From assembly GCF_007990225.1 (NCBI RefSeq), contig NZ_BJWF01000006.1, positions 23,771-87,770 on the forward strand: 64,000 bases of DNA, read 5' to 3'. How positions within the stretch are numbered: position 1 is the first letter of the stretch; each line of letters begins with the position of its first letter. This DNA comes from Enterococcus villorum (lineage in GTDB: Bacteria; Bacillota; Bacilli; Lactobacillales; Enterococcaceae). This document shows, one piece after another, positions 45,377 to 57,467 of the stretch. The position numbers and the translations under genes are program-made. Below the pieces are notes generated by a model. That model did no database searches. It was not told where the DNA came from and saw only the letters and a program-made list of their open reading frames with translations.

Positions 45377-46783
45377 TTAAAAAATTAATACTGGTGTTCC
45401 TTTTTCGACTAAACCAAATAATTCTTTCATGACATTTGGAGGCGTATTGACACAGCCATGAGAGCCACGGGTTTTCCATAAATCGCCACCGTATTCAGGT
45501 TGCCAATCTGAGTCATGAATACCCACGCCCGTCCAGTCTACAGGCATCCAATATTTTACAGGACTTTCGTAAGGTGTACCATCATCATTGGTTCCTTTTA
45601 GTGTCGCATTTTCTTCTTTATTCCATACATAGAAGACACCAGCTGGGGTAGGCGTCGTTGGTTTCCCAGAAACAATGTCTGTTTCAAGAGCAACTTTTCC
45701 ATCTTTGTAATACCACATATGTTGATTTTCTAAATCAACTTCAATATACGTATCTTCTATTAATGGATGATCAGCTGTTGTGCTTCCTTGAACAATCGGA
45801 GAGCGTGTAAAATCTTTTCCTGCTAGAATGGCTTTTTCTAAAGCTTCCGTCTCTGCATTTGTTTGGATTGTCCAACTGTAAGTGCCTGCGGGAACTGTTA
45901 CTTCGCCACGTTTTGTGCTTTTAAATTTGGTTTCATTGGTACTTGTGTTATATTTCTTACCTAAATCTGTTACATATTGTTTTACTTTGGTTGTATCCAG
46001 TTGTGCCTGACCATCCGAGTAAGTCAGCCAGCTAGAAATAGCAGAAGCAGGTATCTGGAAGGTGTCTCCATTAATGCTATAAGTTCCTTTAACATTCGCA
46101 ATAGCAGTCATTGTATTTAGCTGTTCAGTTAGTTTTTTATCAGAGGAGGTTATTTTTGGTTTTGTTTGAAATTCTGTTAAGTCAATCTTATTTTTTCCAT
46201 CTTTAACACTACTTTTCAATGCTTGGACTGCAGCAGTTACATCAATAGCGTTACCATTGACTTCGGGTTTAATTTTAAAAGAATTGCCAGATTTTTCAAT
46301 GGTAGCATCTTGTGTTTGTGTGCGTTCTTTGTTTAAATCTGTTAATTTATTTGTCACTGTTTCAATTGTTGCATCTAATTTTTGGTGATCAGTCGCTTGT
46401 GGATCAATTTCTTGTTTTTCAGCAGCAGAAACATAAGTCATTCCCCATGACCAAGCATTTTGTTGATTTAATAGACGTGATAAGTCGGAAGAAAAATCAT
46501 CTTTATAGCCTAGCTCAGATTTTGCTATTTCCTCCCAAACTTTTCCATTTTCTTCAATAGAGAGCTTTTGGTTGGAATAGGTATTTTTTAATTTGGCATT
46601 TGCCTGTTGTACCGTTAGATTACTTACATTAATGGAATTAATGTGGGTATTAGGCAAGAAATGTTTTGTGTAATATGTACTACGGTAAGCGTAAAAGCTG
46701 ATGAATACAAGGATTACACCCAATACAGAGAACAGACCGATGTGCCACGCTTTTAATTTTTTTCGATGAGAAGATCTTGTCAT
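45377..46783 (-). CDS. ldt: L,D-transpeptidase (Ldt-fm type)
   Basis: It forms 3-3 peptidoglycan cross-links and, in E. faecium, gives beta-lactam resistance when D,D-carboxypeptidase activity supplies tetrapeptides. One N-terminal helix (about residues 13-33), an elongated N-terminal domain (about 45-335) and the YkuD catalytic domain (about 340-468) with GIHDSDW and SHGCVN, where C444 is the nucleophile. The Cys lies 24 residues from the C-terminus, as C442 does in the 466-aa Ldt-fm I remember. Its signalling partners in E. faecium (Stk/StpA) correspond to prkC/prpC in this window. Confidence 0.93.
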   Translation of the reverse strand: MTRSSHRKKLKAWHIGLFSVLGVILVFISFYAYRSTYYTKHFLPNTHINSINVSNLTVQQANAKLKNTYSNQKLSIEENGKVWEEIAKSELGYKDDFSSDLSRLLNQQNAWSWGMTYVSAAEKQEIDPQATDHQKLDATIETVTNKLTDLNKERTQTQDATIEKSGNSFKIKPEVNGNAIDVTAAVQALKSSVKDGKNKIDLTEFQTKPKITSSDKKLTEQLNTMTAIANVKGTYSINGDTFQIPASAISSWLTYSDGQAQLDTTKVKQYVTDLGKKYNTSTNETKFKSTKRGEVTVPAGTYSWTIQTNAETEALEKAILAGKDFTRSPIVQGSTTADHPLIEDTYIEVDLENQHMWYYKDGKVALETDIVSGKPTTPTPAGVFYVWNKEENATLKGTNDDGTPYESPVKYWMPVDWTGVGIHDSDWQPEYGGDLWKTRGSHGCVNTPPNVMKELFGLVEKGTPVLIF

Positions 46784-46901
46784 TAGGACAACTCCTTAAT
46801 TGATAATGTAAAATATAACATTTTAATCATAGCATAATTTAAAAAAAAAGACGAAACCAACGAATGACTTATAGAAAATTTAACGATCTTTTAGTAAAAA
46901 A

Positions 46902-46933
46902 ATAAGGCAGAATTTATACAAATTCTGCCTTAT
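46902..46933 (-). terminator. ldh terminator
   Basis: ATAAGGCAGAATTT pairs with AAATTCTGCCTTAT. The A-run on the left gives a T-run on the minus strand. Confidence 0.85.
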
Positions 46934-46952
46934 CCATTACAACATATTCTTA

Positions 46953-48280
<1,328 letters not shown>

Positions 48281-48841
48281 ATGAAAATGATCGTAGGGCT
48301 TGGAAACCCAGGGACAAAATATATACAAACAAAACATAATATCGGCTTTATGGTCGTTGATCGCATGGCTGCAAAGTATCAAGCTGTTTTTAAAAAGAAT
48401 AGTTTTGAAGCCGAAGTAGCGGAGTTTTTTTATGAAGGAGAAAAAATAGTATTAGTTAAGCCACAAACTTTTATGAATGAATCTGGACGTGCTGTTGGGC
48501 CGTTGATGACTTATTTTGGTATCTATCCAGAAGAATTAGTCGTGGTTTATGATGACTTGGATCTTGCGATTGGTAAGATTCGTTTACGCCAAAAAGGAAG
48601 TGCTGGCGGTCATAATGGCATCAAAAGCATTATCTCACATTTGAATACAAATGTATTTAATCGTATCAAAGTAGGAATTGGACGACCAGAGGGGAATAAG
48701 ACTGTGGTTCAACACGTGTTGAGTCCGTTCACAAAAGAAACTCAACCGCTCATTGAAATGAGTATTGATCAATCTGTGGCAGCCCTAGAATTTATACTTG
48801 AAGGTCATTCATTTGTGGATACCATGAATAAATTCAATTAG
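48281..48841 (+). CDS. pth: Peptidyl-tRNA hydrolase
   Basis: It frees tRNA from drop-off peptidyl-tRNA. Motifs: IVGLGNPGTKYIQTKHNIG with the catalytic His, KPQTFMNESG, VVYDDLDLAIGKIRLR and GSAGGHNGIKSI. ATG 48281 is chosen since AGGTGGA (48267-48273) is correctly spaced; the in-frame GTG 48269 overlaps it. At 186 aa it is normal. mfd follows by 16 bases, the Bacillus order. Confidence 0.96.
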   Translation: MKMIVGLGNPGTKYIQTKHNIGFMVVDRMAAKYQAVFKKNSFEAEVAEFFYEGEKIVLVKPQTFMNESGRAVGPLMTYFGIYPEELVVVYDDLDLAIGKIRLRQKGSAGGHNGIKSIISHLNTNVFNRIKVGIGRPEGNKTVVQHVLSPFTKETQPLIEMSIDQSVAALEFILEGHSFVDTMNKFN

Positions 48842-48857
48842 ATAAGGAGGGAAAACA

Positions 48858-51800
48858 ATGGATATCGTTCAATTAATAGGTAAAGATCAGCAAGTGAAGG
48901 AATGGATCGATCATCTAGAAGAAAAGATGCCTAGGCAATTGATCACCGGATTAGCCGGTTCAGCGAAAACACTTCTTTTTGCCAGAGCTTTTAAATCAAC
49001 CAAAAAGAACTTAATCATATTGATGCCTAATCTCTACTATGCTAATCAATTAGCAGAAGATTTACAACACGTTTTACCGGCAGAACAAATCCATTCTTTT
49101 CCAGTGGATGAAATACTTTCTGCAGAAATGGCTTTTTCTTCGCCAGAAGCAAGAAGGGAACGGGTGACTACTCTCAATGCTTTACAACAAAAACAACCGG
49201 GCGTTTATTTATTGCCAGTCGCAGCGTTGCATAAACGTTTACCAACTCCTAAAACATGGAAACAGGCCCAATTGAATTGGCAAACAGGCCAGGAAATAGA
49301 TGTAGCCAAACTGCCACATCTACTGTCTTTACTAGGGTATGAAAGGGTTGAAATGGTAGCAAAAACCGGTGAGTATAGTATCAGAGGAAGTATTATTGAT
49401 ATTTATCCGATCAACTTAGAATATCCTGTACGAATCGAATTATTCGATGTAGAGATTGATTCCATGAGGTATTTTGAAGCAGAAACACAGCGCTCCATTG
49501 AAAAGATGGAAGAAATATGGATTGCTCCAACAAGTGAACAAATCTACGGTCAAGAAGATTTGCTTCATGGAATTGGACAATTAGAAAAATTATTAGAAAA
49601 GAAATTAGCGACAACTTCTCAAGAAACAGATCGCCAGTTCTTGCAAGATTATTTTGGTCAGTTGGTGTCTCAATGGCAAGCAGGAAATCCAACGGAAGAA
49701 GCAAAACTATATGCAGATTTTCTTTACTCAGAAGAAACAACGATTCTTGATTATTTTTCTACCAATAGTCTATTGATTGTCGATGATTATCAAAGGATCA
49801 TGGAAACGAATCGTGAAATCGAAAGAGAGGCGGCAGAATGGCAGACACAAAAAATTAGCGAATTACGTGTTTTTTCAGAGCAAACATTTGTGAGTGATGT
49901 GCATAAATTAATTCAAAAAGAAAAATTTGTCACGACTTTCTTTGCACTCTTTCAAAAAGGAATGGGTAATTTACGATTTCAAGCCATTTATAATTTTCAA
50001 TATCGCACCATGCAACAATTTTTTGGACAAATGTCATTGCTGAAAACAGAAATGGATCGTTGGCGTAAACAAAAACAAACAGTCGTCATTTTTATTCCTA
50101 CGAAAGAACGGATCAGAAAAGCGGAGCAGATGTTGCGTGATGAAGACATATTGGTAGTGGAAACAGAAAAAGACAAACTGATTAGAGGGCAAGTCCAATT
50201 AGTCGAAGGAGCACTACAGTCTGGGTTTGAACTTCCTCAAGAAAAAATAGTCACCATCACCGAAAAAGAGATTTTTCAAAAAACAACAAAAAAACAAACA
50301 CGAAGACAAACAGTGACCAATGCAGAACGCTTGAAAAGTTATAATGAGTTGAAATCTGGGGATTATGTTGTTCACGCCAATCATGGGATTGGTAAATACA
50401 TCGGTATGGAGACACTGGAAGTGGACGGTGTCCATCAAGATTACATGACGATTCTTTATCAAAACGATGATAAATTATTCATTCCTGTGACGCAATTGAA
50501 CTTGATTCAAAAATATGTTGCCTCTGAATCAAAGGCGCCACGTATTAATAAATTGGGTAGTAGTGAATGGACGAAAACCAAGCGGAAAGTTTCGTCTAAA
50601 ATTGAAGATATTGCAGATGATCTAATCAAACTATATGCTGCAAGAGAATCAGAAAGAGGCTATGCTTTTGGTCCAGATGATGGGTATCAAAAAGAATTTG
50701 AAAATGCCTTTCCTTATTCTGAAACAGATGACCAGTTAAGAAGTGCTGCTGAAATCAAACGGGACATGGAAAAGGAAAAACCGATGGATCGATTACTCGT
50801 AGGGGACGTAGGTTATGGTAAAACAGAAGTTGCCTTACGTGCAGCCTTTAAAGCGGTAAAGGAAAGCAAACAAGTTGCCTTTTTGGTCCCAACAACGATC
50901 CTTGCGCAACAACATTACGAAACGATGCTTGAACGTTTTGAAGGATTTCCGGTAAATATTGGACTATTAAGCCGTTTCCGTACAAAGAAACAACAAAAAG
51001 AAACGATTGAACAATTGCGTACGGGTCAAATCGATATTGTAGTGGGAACGCACCGAATTCTTTCTAAAGACATTGAATTTAGTGATTTAGGCTTATTGAT
51101 TGTTGACGAAGAACAACGTTTTGGTGTAAAACATAAAGAACGATTGAAGCAATTACGTGCGCAAGTTGATGTATTGACCTTGACGGCTACCCCGATTCCG
51201 CGCACGCTTCATATGTCAATGCTAGGTGTACGTGATCTTTCTGTTATTGAGACGCCTCCAGCGAATCGATACCCAATCCAAACTTATGTGATGGAAAAAA
51301 ATCCTGGTGCGATTCGAGAAGCCATTCATCGCGAAATGGGAAGAGGAGGACAAGTATTTTATCTTTATAATCGAGTGGAAACGATTGAACAAAAAGTAGA
51401 AGAAATTCAAGAGTTGGTTCCAGAAGCGCGTATTGGCTATGCCCATGGTCAAATGACAGAAGCACAACTGGAAAATACGTTATTTGATTTTATTGAAGGA
51501 CAGTATGACGTATTAGTAACAACGACCATTATAGAAACAGGTGTTGATATCCCTAATGCGAATACTTTATTCGTAGAAAATGCAGATTATATGGGGTTAT
51601 CCACACTTTATCAACTCCGCGGACGTGTTGGTAGGAGTAATCGAGTAGCGTATGCCTATTTTATGTACGAACCACAAAAAATACTAAATGAAGTGAGTGA
51701 AAAACGACTCCAGGCAATCAAAGATTTTACAGAGCTGGGCTCTGGTTTTAAAATTGCTATGCGTGATTTATCGATCCGAGGTGCCGGCAATCTTTTAGGC

Positions 51801-52379
51801 GCGCAACAACATGGATTTATTGATGCAGTTGGATTTGATATGTACTCACAAATGTTAAGTGATGCAGTTTTACGTAAACAAGGGAAAAACAACCAAGTCG
51901 AAAAAACAGCAGTAGAGATTGATCTTGGCGTGGATGCCTATTTACCAGAGACATATGTTTCTGATCAACGTCAAAAAATTGAAATTTATAAACGTATTCG
52001 AGAACTGGATTCGCAAGAAATGTTGGATGAATTAGAAGATGATCTTTTAGACCGTTTCGGTGAATACCCAGAAGAAGTTGCCCATCTATTAACGATTGGA
52101 CAAATCAAAATGGATGGCGACCGCGCATTGATCGAAACAATTCGCAAGAATCAACAAACCATCACTTTTACTTTAAGTAAAGTGGGGACAAAACGTTACA
52201 CCGTTGAGCAACTATTTGAAGCTTTATCTGCTACTAAATTAAAAGCTAGCTTGGGTGTTGAAAAAGAAAAGATGGTGATCCGCTTAGCGATCCCTAATCA
52301 AACAGATGATGCTGTGTGGATGCAAGAACTACAACAATTCGTTAAAGCATTACGTGAACAAAAATATTTAGTGGCTTAG
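48858..52379 (+). CDS. mfd: Transcription-repair coupling factor
   Basis: A DNA translocase that removes stalled RNA polymerase and recruits UvrA. The 1173 aa comprise an N-terminal UvrB-like module, the CarD-like RNA polymerase-interacting domain (about residues 490-560, [14 protein letters not shown]), RecG-like helicase motifs [14 protein letters not shown] and [15 protein letters not shown], and the C-terminal TRCF domain. ATG 48858 follows AAGGAGGG. Second gene of the pth-mfd-flippase-rqcP cluster. Confidence 0.97.
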   Translation: MDIVQLIGKDQQVKEWIDHLEEKMPRQLITGLAGSAKTLLFARAFKSTKKNLIILMPNLYYANQLAEDLQHVLPAEQIHSFPVDEILSAEMAFSSPEARRERVTTLNALQQKQPGVYLLPVAALHKRLPTPKTWKQAQLNWQTGQEIDVAKLPHLLSLLGYERVEMVAKTGEYSIRGSIIDIYPINLEYPVRIELFDVEIDSMRYFEAETQRSIEKMEEIWIAPTSEQIYGQEDLLHGIGQLEKLLEKKLATTSQETDRQFLQDYFGQLVSQWQAGNPTEEAKLYADFLYSEETTILDYFSTNSLLIVDDYQRIMETNREIEREAAEWQTQKISELRVFSEQTFVSDVHKLIQKEKFVTTFFALFQKGMGNLRFQAIYNFQYRTMQQFFGQMSLLKTEMDRWRKQKQTVVIFIPTKERIRKAEQMLRDEDILVVETEKDKLIRGQVQLVEGALQSGFELPQEKIVTITEKEIFQKTTKKQTRRQTVTNAERLKSYNELKSGDYVVHANHGIGKYIGMETLEVDGVHQDYMTILYQNDDKLFIPVTQLNLIQKYVASESKAPRINKLGSSEWTKTKRKVSSKIEDIADDLIKLYAARESERGYAFGPDDGYQKEFENAFPYSETDDQLRSAAEIKRDMEKEKPMDRLLVGDVGYGKTEVALRAAFKAVKESKQVAFLVPTTILAQQHYETMLERFEGFPVNIGLLSRFRTKKQQKETIEQLRTGQIDIVVGTHRILSKDIEFSDLGLLIVDEEQRFGVKHKERLKQLRAQVDVLTLTATPIPRTLHMSMLGVRDLSVIETPPANRYPIQTYVMEKNPGAIREAIHREMGRGGQVFYLYNRVETIEQKVEEIQELVPEARIGYAHGQMTEAQLENTLFDFIEGQYDVLVTTTIIETGVDIPNANTLFVENADYMGLSTLYQLRGRVGRSNRVAYAYFMYEPQKILNEVSEKRLQAIKDFTELGSGFKIAMRDLSIRGAGNLLGAQQHGFIDAVGFDMYSQMLSDAVLRKQGKNNQVEKTAVEIDLGVDAYLPETYVSDQRQKIEIYKRIRELDSQEMLDELEDDLLDRFGEYPEEVAHLLTIGQIKMDGDRALIETIRKNQQTITFTLSKVGTKRYTVEQLFEALSATKLKASLGVEKEKMVIRLAIPNQTDDAVWMQELQQFVKALREQKYLVA

Positions 52380-52394
52380 GAAGGAGCGAAGAAT

Positions 52395-53996
52395 TTGGAT
52401 CATAAAGAGATGCGTCGAGTGATGCATGGAGCATTTATCTTGACGATTGCTTCTTTTATAGCAAAAGTATTGAGTGCGCTATATCGAATTCCGCTCCAAA
52501 ACTTAGTTGGTGATGAAGGTTTTTATGTGTACCAACAAGTATACCCCATTTATGGGATCGCGATGACCTTAGCATTATCGGGCTTGCCACAATTCATTTC
52601 AAAATATGTGGCTGAAAGAAAAGACCCTGTGAAACGTAAAGAAGCACTTCAAATGCTTTATCCATTAGTCTTTTGGACGGGGTTGCTATTATGGCTGTTC
52701 GTTTTTTTATTCAGCCACTGGATTGCACTAATGATGGGCGACCAGCAACTGAAACCGTTAATACAAATTGTTTCCTTCACTTTCTTGCTTATGCCGGGAC
52801 TATCTTTTTATCGAGGAAATTTTCAAGGAAGATTTTTGATGGAACCTACAGCTGTTTCCCAGGTTGTTGAGCAATTTGTGAGAGTTTCTATTATTGTATT
52901 TAGCGCTTTTGCCTTTCGCCTATTTGGTTGGTCGGTTTATCAAACCGGAACAGCAGCTATGAGTGGTGCAGTTATCGGGGGATTATGTGCATACGGTGTT
53001 TTGCGCTATTACGAACAAAAAATTCATGGTGGTACCTTAAGTTTTCGCCATTTTTCTATTCTAAAACGATCGTCTAAACGATTGATTCGTCGTTTTCTTA
53101 TTGAGGGTGGTTTAGTATCAATTTATAGTGGATTATTGATTTTCTTTCAACTAATTGATTCGTTTTTTGTAAAAAACGCACTACAAGTTTATGGATTATC
53201 TGAACACAGCGCCAAAATCGCTAAAGGAGTCTATGATCGAGGACAGCCTTTAGTGCAGTTGGGTTTGGTGATTGCAACGGCATTAAGTGCTACGTTTTTA
53301 CCCGCTTTAACTCGTTATTTGGTGAATGCTGTACAAAGTCAATTTTTAAAAACAGCAAAAATATACCTACGTTTAACAACGACATTAGCTTTAGCTGCTA
53401 CAGTAGGACTAGCCATGCTCCTTCCGTATATCAACTATGCCCTGTTTAAAGATTATGCAGGCAATGCTGCATTAGTGCTATTTGTCTTTTCGATTGCATT
53501 AACAGCAGTAATTCAGACCTATCAGAGTATCGCTCAAAGCAAAAATTCTTTTCGTCCATCTTTAAAAGCAGCTGGATGGGGATTATTTGTTAAAGCTTTA
53601 GCCACTCCTTTACTGACAGGGTATCTTGGTACAGTAGGTGCTAGTGTATCTACGTTATTAGGATTGGCGGTTACCCTCGGCTATTTCGTTCATGCAGAAA
53701 CAAGTGAAATCAATCAGTTTTGGAAAGAACGCAGCTTTGGTAAAAAACTAGCCCAATGTTTAGGCTGGATGATCCTATCGTTGTTTTTATATTATGGAGT
53801 ATTAACGTTTCTTTTCGGTCCGGTGGCACATCGCTCGACTGCATTTTTTGCAAGTCTAGCAGGAGTAGGGATAGGCGTGTTCGTTTTTATCAATGCTGTC
53901 ATTTGGACAAAGTTATTTACAATTAGAGAATGGCTGATGTTGCCTTTTGGGAAAAAAATCTTACGATGGAACAAACAAATTAAAAATAAAAAGTGA
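52395..53996 (+). CDS. Polysaccharide/oligosaccharide flippase family protein (YabM/SpoVB-like)
   Basis: A MOP-superfamily membrane protein of 533 aa with about 14 hydrophobic segments, starting near ILTIASFIAKVLSALYRIPLQNL. Its position between mfd and rqcP matches Bacillus yabM. Relatives move lipid-linked wall precursors or polysaccharide units; whether this one flips lipid II is unknown. The start is TTG 52395, 8 bases after AAGGAG. Confidence 0.88.
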   Translation: MDHKEMRRVMHGAFILTIASFIAKVLSALYRIPLQNLVGDEGFYVYQQVYPIYGIAMTLALSGLPQFISKYVAERKDPVKRKEALQMLYPLVFWTGLLLWLFVFLFSHWIALMMGDQQLKPLIQIVSFTFLLMPGLSFYRGNFQGRFLMEPTAVSQVVEQFVRVSIIVFSAFAFRLFGWSVYQTGTAAMSGAVIGGLCAYGVLRYYEQKIHGGTLSFRHFSILKRSSKRLIRRFLIEGGLVSIYSGLLIFFQLIDSFFVKNALQVYGLSEHSAKIAKGVYDRGQPLVQLGLVIATALSATFLPALTRYLVNAVQSQFLKTAKIYLRLTTTLALAATVGLAMLLPYINYALFKDYAGNAALVLFVFSIALTAVIQTYQSIAQSKNSFRPSLKAAGWGLFVKALATPLLTGYLGTVGASVSTLLGLAVTLGYFVHAETSEINQFWKERSFGKKLAQCLGWMILSLFLYYGVLTFLFGPVAHRSTAFFASLAGVGIGVFVFINAVIWTKLFTIREWLMLPFGKKILRWNKQIKNKK

Positions 53997-54005
53997 GGAA
54001 TAATG

Positions 54006-54281
54006 ATGCGATTAGATAAATTTCTTAAAATTTCACGAATTATCAAACGCCGTTCTGTAGCCAAAGAAGTGGCGGATAAAGGAAGAATTCAAGTCAATGG
54101 AAAACTAGCGAAGTCATCAACAGATGTAAAAGTTGGTGACCAACTAAAAATTCAATTTGGTAATAAAACGATGGAAGTAAAAATCAACGAATTGCATGAA
54201 TCAACTAAAAAAGAAGATGCACAAAAAATGTATGAAATCATCTCTGAAACACGTAAGCAAATCACTGACGAAATAGATTAG
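54006..54281 (+). CDS. rqcP: RQC-associated S4-domain protein RqcP (YabO)
   Basis: A 91-aa S4 RNA-binding protein: [20 protein letters not shown] with the S4 core [14 protein letters not shown]. In Bacillus RqcP works with RqcH in adding alanine tails on stalled 50S subunits. ATG 54006 is slightly preferred to 54003 on SD spacing (GTGAGGA). Confidence 0.93.
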   Translation: MRLDKFLKISRIIKRRSVAKEVADKGRIQVNGKLAKSSTDVKVGDQLKIQFGNKTMEVKINELHESTKKEDAQKMYEIISETRKQITDEID

Positions 54282-54298
54282 ACAAGCCTCAATGATAT

Positions 54299-54307
54299 TG
54301 GTATAAT
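54299..54307 (+). promoter_or_regulatory. divIC promoter, extended -10
   Basis: TGG followed by perfect TATAAT (54302-54307), overlapping the ATG at 54306. This supports a downstream start for divIC. Confidence 0.6.
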
Positions 54308-54344
54308 GAAAACGACAATCAAAAAAAGATTGGAGCGAAGTGAA

Positions 54345-54758
54345 GTGACGAAAAAAAGCAACAAAATTGCTGCTTTAGATACAGAGTATGCAAAGAAAAA
54401 ATATGTCGAATTTCAACAACAACAACGTCAATTGATTTTTCGTAGACGGCGATTAGCAGTTATTTTTATAGGCGCTTTGGTCATTTTCGCAATTTTAGGT
54501 TTTCAAATTTTTCGTGATATGCAAAGAATGAATCAATTAAATGAATTGAAAGTAGAAGCAAATACGGAATTGAGCCAAGTCAATGCTGATGTGAATCAGC
54601 TTACAGAAGAAGTGACAATGTTAAAAGATGATGACTACGTAGCTAAACTTGCGAGAAGCAAATACTTTTATTCAAAAGAGGGCGAGCAGGTTTATCCAGT
54701 ATTAGAATCTAATACGGACGAAGCCAATCAGACAACTAGTTCAACAACTGCTAACTAG
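54345..54758 (+). CDS. divIC: Septum formation initiator protein DivIC/FtsB
   Basis: A bitopic divisome protein that pairs with FtsL and DivIB. A basic cytoplasmic N-terminus, one transmembrane helix (about residues 38-58, LAVIFIGALVIFAILGFQIF), a coiled coil, and the DYVAKLARSKYFYSKEGE motif of the family. The start is GTG 54345 (GGAG at 54332-54335); ATG 54306 lies inside the -10 element. This gives 137 aa with a Ser/Thr tail. Confidence 0.9.
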   Translation: MTKKSNKIAALDTEYAKKKYVEFQQQQRQLIFRRRRLAVIFIGALVIFAILGFQIFRDMQRMNQLNELKVEANTELSQVNADVNQLTEEVTMLKDDDYVAKLARSKYFYSKEGEQVYPVLESNTDEANQTTSSTTAN

Positions 54759-54802
54759 GCAGTATTATAAAAAGGTTAATAATTAGGAGGAACATTTTTT
54801 TT

Positions 54803-55285
54803 ATGTCAATCGAGGTAGGAGCAAAACTGCAAGGAAAAGTATCAGGGATTACAAATTTTGGCGCATTTATTGATTTAGGAGCTGGAAAGACTGGACTAGT
54901 TCATATCAGCGAAGTATCAAATGGCTATATCAAAGATATTCATGATGTTTTAAGTGTAGGTGATGAAGTAACTGTTAAAGTTATTTCGGTCAACGATGAT
55001 GGTAAAATTGGTTTATCTATTCGTCAGACACAAGAAAAACCAGCAGAATCAACAGAGTTAACTGACGACAAGCGTCCAAAAAAATATCAACCAAGAGATA
55101 CTCGAGATAATCGAGGTCGTTCAACACAGAAAAAACCTTTTTCTCGCAGTCAATCTTCTAACAATCATAAAGAAGACTTCGATTCGCTAATGAGTTCATT
55201 TTTAAAGGATAGTGATGATCGATTGACTTCCTTGAAACGTAACACAGAAGGTAAACGTGGCGGACGCGGCGGACGTCGTAGCTAA
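54803..55285 (+). CDS. S1 RNA-binding domain protein (YabR/GSP13-like)
   Basis: An S1 domain spans about residues 5-73 (VGAKLQGKVSGITNFGAFIDL, then KVISVNDDGKIGLSI). It is followed by a basic, disordered tail rich in Arg/Ser and ending GGRGGRRS. At 160 aa it resembles YabR/general stress protein 13, which associates with ribosomes. Located between divIC and tilS as in Bacillus. Confidence 0.9.
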   Translation: MSIEVGAKLQGKVSGITNFGAFIDLGAGKTGLVHISEVSNGYIKDIHDVLSVGDEVTVKVISVNDDGKIGLSIRQTQEKPAESTELTDDKRPKKYQPRDTRDNRGRSTQKKPFSRSQSSNNHKEDFDSLMSSFLKDSDDRLTSLKRNTEGKRGGRGGRRS

Positions 55286-55296
55286 AATCACAACTT

Positions 55297-55338
55297 AAGA
55301 GCAGGCAATTGTCGCAGACTTTTGTCCGCTCTTTTTTT
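55297..55338 (+). terminator. Terminator after the S1-domain gene
   Basis: AAGAGC and GCTCTT with partly paired inner bases, then a T7 run. Confidence 0.6.
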
Positions 55339-55396
55339 CTTTTAAAGCTGAAAGAGTTCTCTTGATGGATGTAAGTAATAAAAAGGGGATGACCGG

Positions 55397-56833
55397 ATGA
55401 ACAAAGAGGGGGAAGTGACAAGAAAACTCAGACAGAAATTTTTCATAAAAGGGGAAACACAAGGATATCTGAGTGAAAATGCGAGCGTATTACTCGCTGT
55501 TTCTGGGGGCGTGGATTCCATGGTTCTTCTGGATTTAATGGTGGAGGCACAAAAAAAATGGAATTTCTTTTTAGAAGTAATCCATATTAATCATCAGTTA
55601 AGGGAAGAATCAGTTCAAGAAAAGGCTTATCTAAAGGAATATTGTCATCTTCATCAACTGCCTTTGATAATAGAAACATGGGAGAAACCAGCAAAAAAAG
55701 CAATAGAAACTGCAGCAAGGGAATTTCGTTATCAGATGTTTGATAAACATATGAAGTTAGCCAATCATCATTGTTTGATGACGGCGCATCATGGAGATGA
55801 CCAAATGGAAACGGTTTTAATGAAAGTGTTACGTGGTGGTCAACTGGGTACGTATGCTGGTATCAAAGAAAACCAACCTTTTTCTAGCGGTCAATTGATT
55901 CGCCCCTTGTTAGAGTTTAGTAAAGAGCAGTTATATCAATATGCAGCAGAACAACAGCTGGTTTACTTTGAGGATCACACAAACCAAGCACTTGATATTC
56001 AAAGAAACCGTCTCAGGCACTTAGTGATTCCACAATTAAAAAAAGAAAACCCAAAAGCAATGTCTCACTTTCAACAATTTTCTCAACAAATACAGTGGGC
56101 GGATCAACTCATCAGCAGATACATGAAGCAAATTCTCGTAGCCAATGTTCATGAAGAAAAGAATGCGTTTCGTTTTTCTTGGAAGTTGTTAGAGACAATG
56201 CCCCGAGAAGAGTGCTATTATTTTTTGTATGCGCTATTTGAATATACGGTTGCAAAAACGAAAATTGTTATAAAAGAACAACAAATTCATTTGATTATGC
56301 AACAAATCTATCAACCAAAAGGGCAATGGCAAATTATGCTTGAAGGTGGATGGGTGTTACAACGCATTTATGAAGAGGTTTATTTAATTAAAAATAAGAA
56401 CAAAAAGAAAAAACCAATGGAAGAAACTTATCCATTAAAACCGAACCAACGAATTGTTTTGAATGAAACTGAATGGATTGGATTATTCACACCAGAAAAA
56501 ATCGAAAAAGCTAGAACTATAGACAACTGGTCTGAATTTTCTCATGAGCTTTGGTTATCTCCGCAACAAGAATTAGTTGTAGGAAAGCAACAAGCGGGTG
56601 AGCGTATTGCGTTAACTAAAAAACTAAATAAGAAAATAGCAAGATATTTTATTGATAATAAAATACCTACTGCACAAAGACAAAAAGCGTGGGTTGTCAG
56701 AGATGAAAATAAAAATATTTATAGTTTAGTCCCATTTACCTATTCCCATTTGAGTATTAGTGTAGAAACTGATAAAATACACTACATACTTCTTTATAAA
56801 TATCACGAAGAAGCAATTGGAAGGAGAACCTGA
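55397..56833 (+). CDS. tilS: tRNA(Ile)-lysidine synthase
   Basis: It converts the wobble C of the AUA-reading tRNA-Ile to lysidine, an essential step. The ATP pyrophosphatase loop SGGVDSMVL (about residues 37-45) is clear, with [17 protein letters not shown] and the substrate-binding and C-terminal domains. At 478 aa it is normal. It overlaps hpt by one base, a pairing conserved across Firmicutes. Confidence 0.95.
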   Translation: MNKEGEVTRKLRQKFFIKGETQGYLSENASVLLAVSGGVDSMVLLDLMVEAQKKWNFFLEVIHINHQLREESVQEKAYLKEYCHLHQLPLIIETWEKPAKKAIETAAREFRYQMFDKHMKLANHHCLMTAHHGDDQMETVLMKVLRGGQLGTYAGIKENQPFSSGQLIRPLLEFSKEQLYQYAAEQQLVYFEDHTNQALDIQRNRLRHLVIPQLKKENPKAMSHFQQFSQQIQWADQLISRYMKQILVANVHEEKNAFRFSWKLLETMPREECYYFLYALFEYTVAKTKIVIKEQQIHLIMQQIYQPKGQWQIMLEGGWVLQRIYEEVYLIKNKNKKKKPMEETYPLKPNQRIVLNETEWIGLFTPEKIEKARTIDNWSEFSHELWLSPQQELVVGKQQAGERIALTKKLNKKIARYFIDNKIPTAQRQKAWVVRDENKNIYSLVPFTYSHLSISVETDKIHYILLYKYHEEAIGRRT

Positions 56834-57378
56834 TGTTAGCAAAGGATATTGAGAAAGTTTTAATTACAAAAGAGGAAATACAAGTTCGTTGTGAAGAACT
56901 GGGCAAAGAATTAACAGAAACTTATAAGGATAATAATCCACTCGTTGTTGGTGTCTTAAAAGGCGCTGTCCCTTTCATGGCGGACATCATACGCTCGATT
57001 GACGCAAACTTAGAAATTGATTTTATGGATGTTTCAAGTTACGGTAATGCAACTGTTTCATCAGGAGAAGTAAAAATCGTTAAAGACTTGGATACAAATG
57101 TTGAAGGACGTGATTTACTGATCGTTGAAGACATTATTGATAGTGGAAGAACACTTGCTTACTTAGTGGATCTTTTTAAATATCGTAAAGCAAAATCAGT
57201 GAGAATCGTGACTTTGCTTGATAAGCCAGAAGGTCGAGTAGTAGATATCGAAGCGGACTACGTCGGATTTAACGTGCCAAATGAATTTGTCGTAGGCTAT
57301 GGATTAGACTATGCTGAAGCATATCGTAACTTACCATATATCGGCGTCTTAAAACCAAGCGTTTATCAATCAAATTAA
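56833..57378 (+). CDS. hpt: Hypoxanthine phosphoribosyltransferase
   Basis: It salvages hypoxanthine and guanine with PRPP. PRPP loop [14 protein letters not shown] and the N-terminal [13 protein letters not shown] are typical. At 181 aa it is normal. ATGA-type overlap with tilS. In Bacillus, HprT and TilS flank FtsH in the same order and the Hpt-FtsH linkage is conserved. Confidence 0.97.
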   Translation: MLAKDIEKVLITKEEIQVRCEELGKELTETYKDNNPLVVGVLKGAVPFMADIIRSIDANLEIDFMDVSSYGNATVSSGEVKIVKDLDTNVEGRDLLIVEDIIDSGRTLAYLVDLFKYRKAKSVRIVTLLDKPEGRVVDIEADYVGFNVPNEFVVGYGLDYAEAYRNLPYIGVLKPSVYQSN

Positions 57379-57399
57379 TGCTGTATCTGCTATGAATTG

Positions 57400-57408
57400 T
57401 GTTACAAT
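57400..57408 (+). promoter_or_regulatory. Putative ftsH promoter, extended -10
   Basis: TGT followed by TACAAT (57403-57408) in the 89-base hpt-ftsH gap; the -35 is poor. Confidence 0.45.
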
Positions 57409-57467
57409 AGAATGGTCAGGATTGATAAAAAAATGCTAAATTAAAATAACGCATAGGGAGGGCAACT

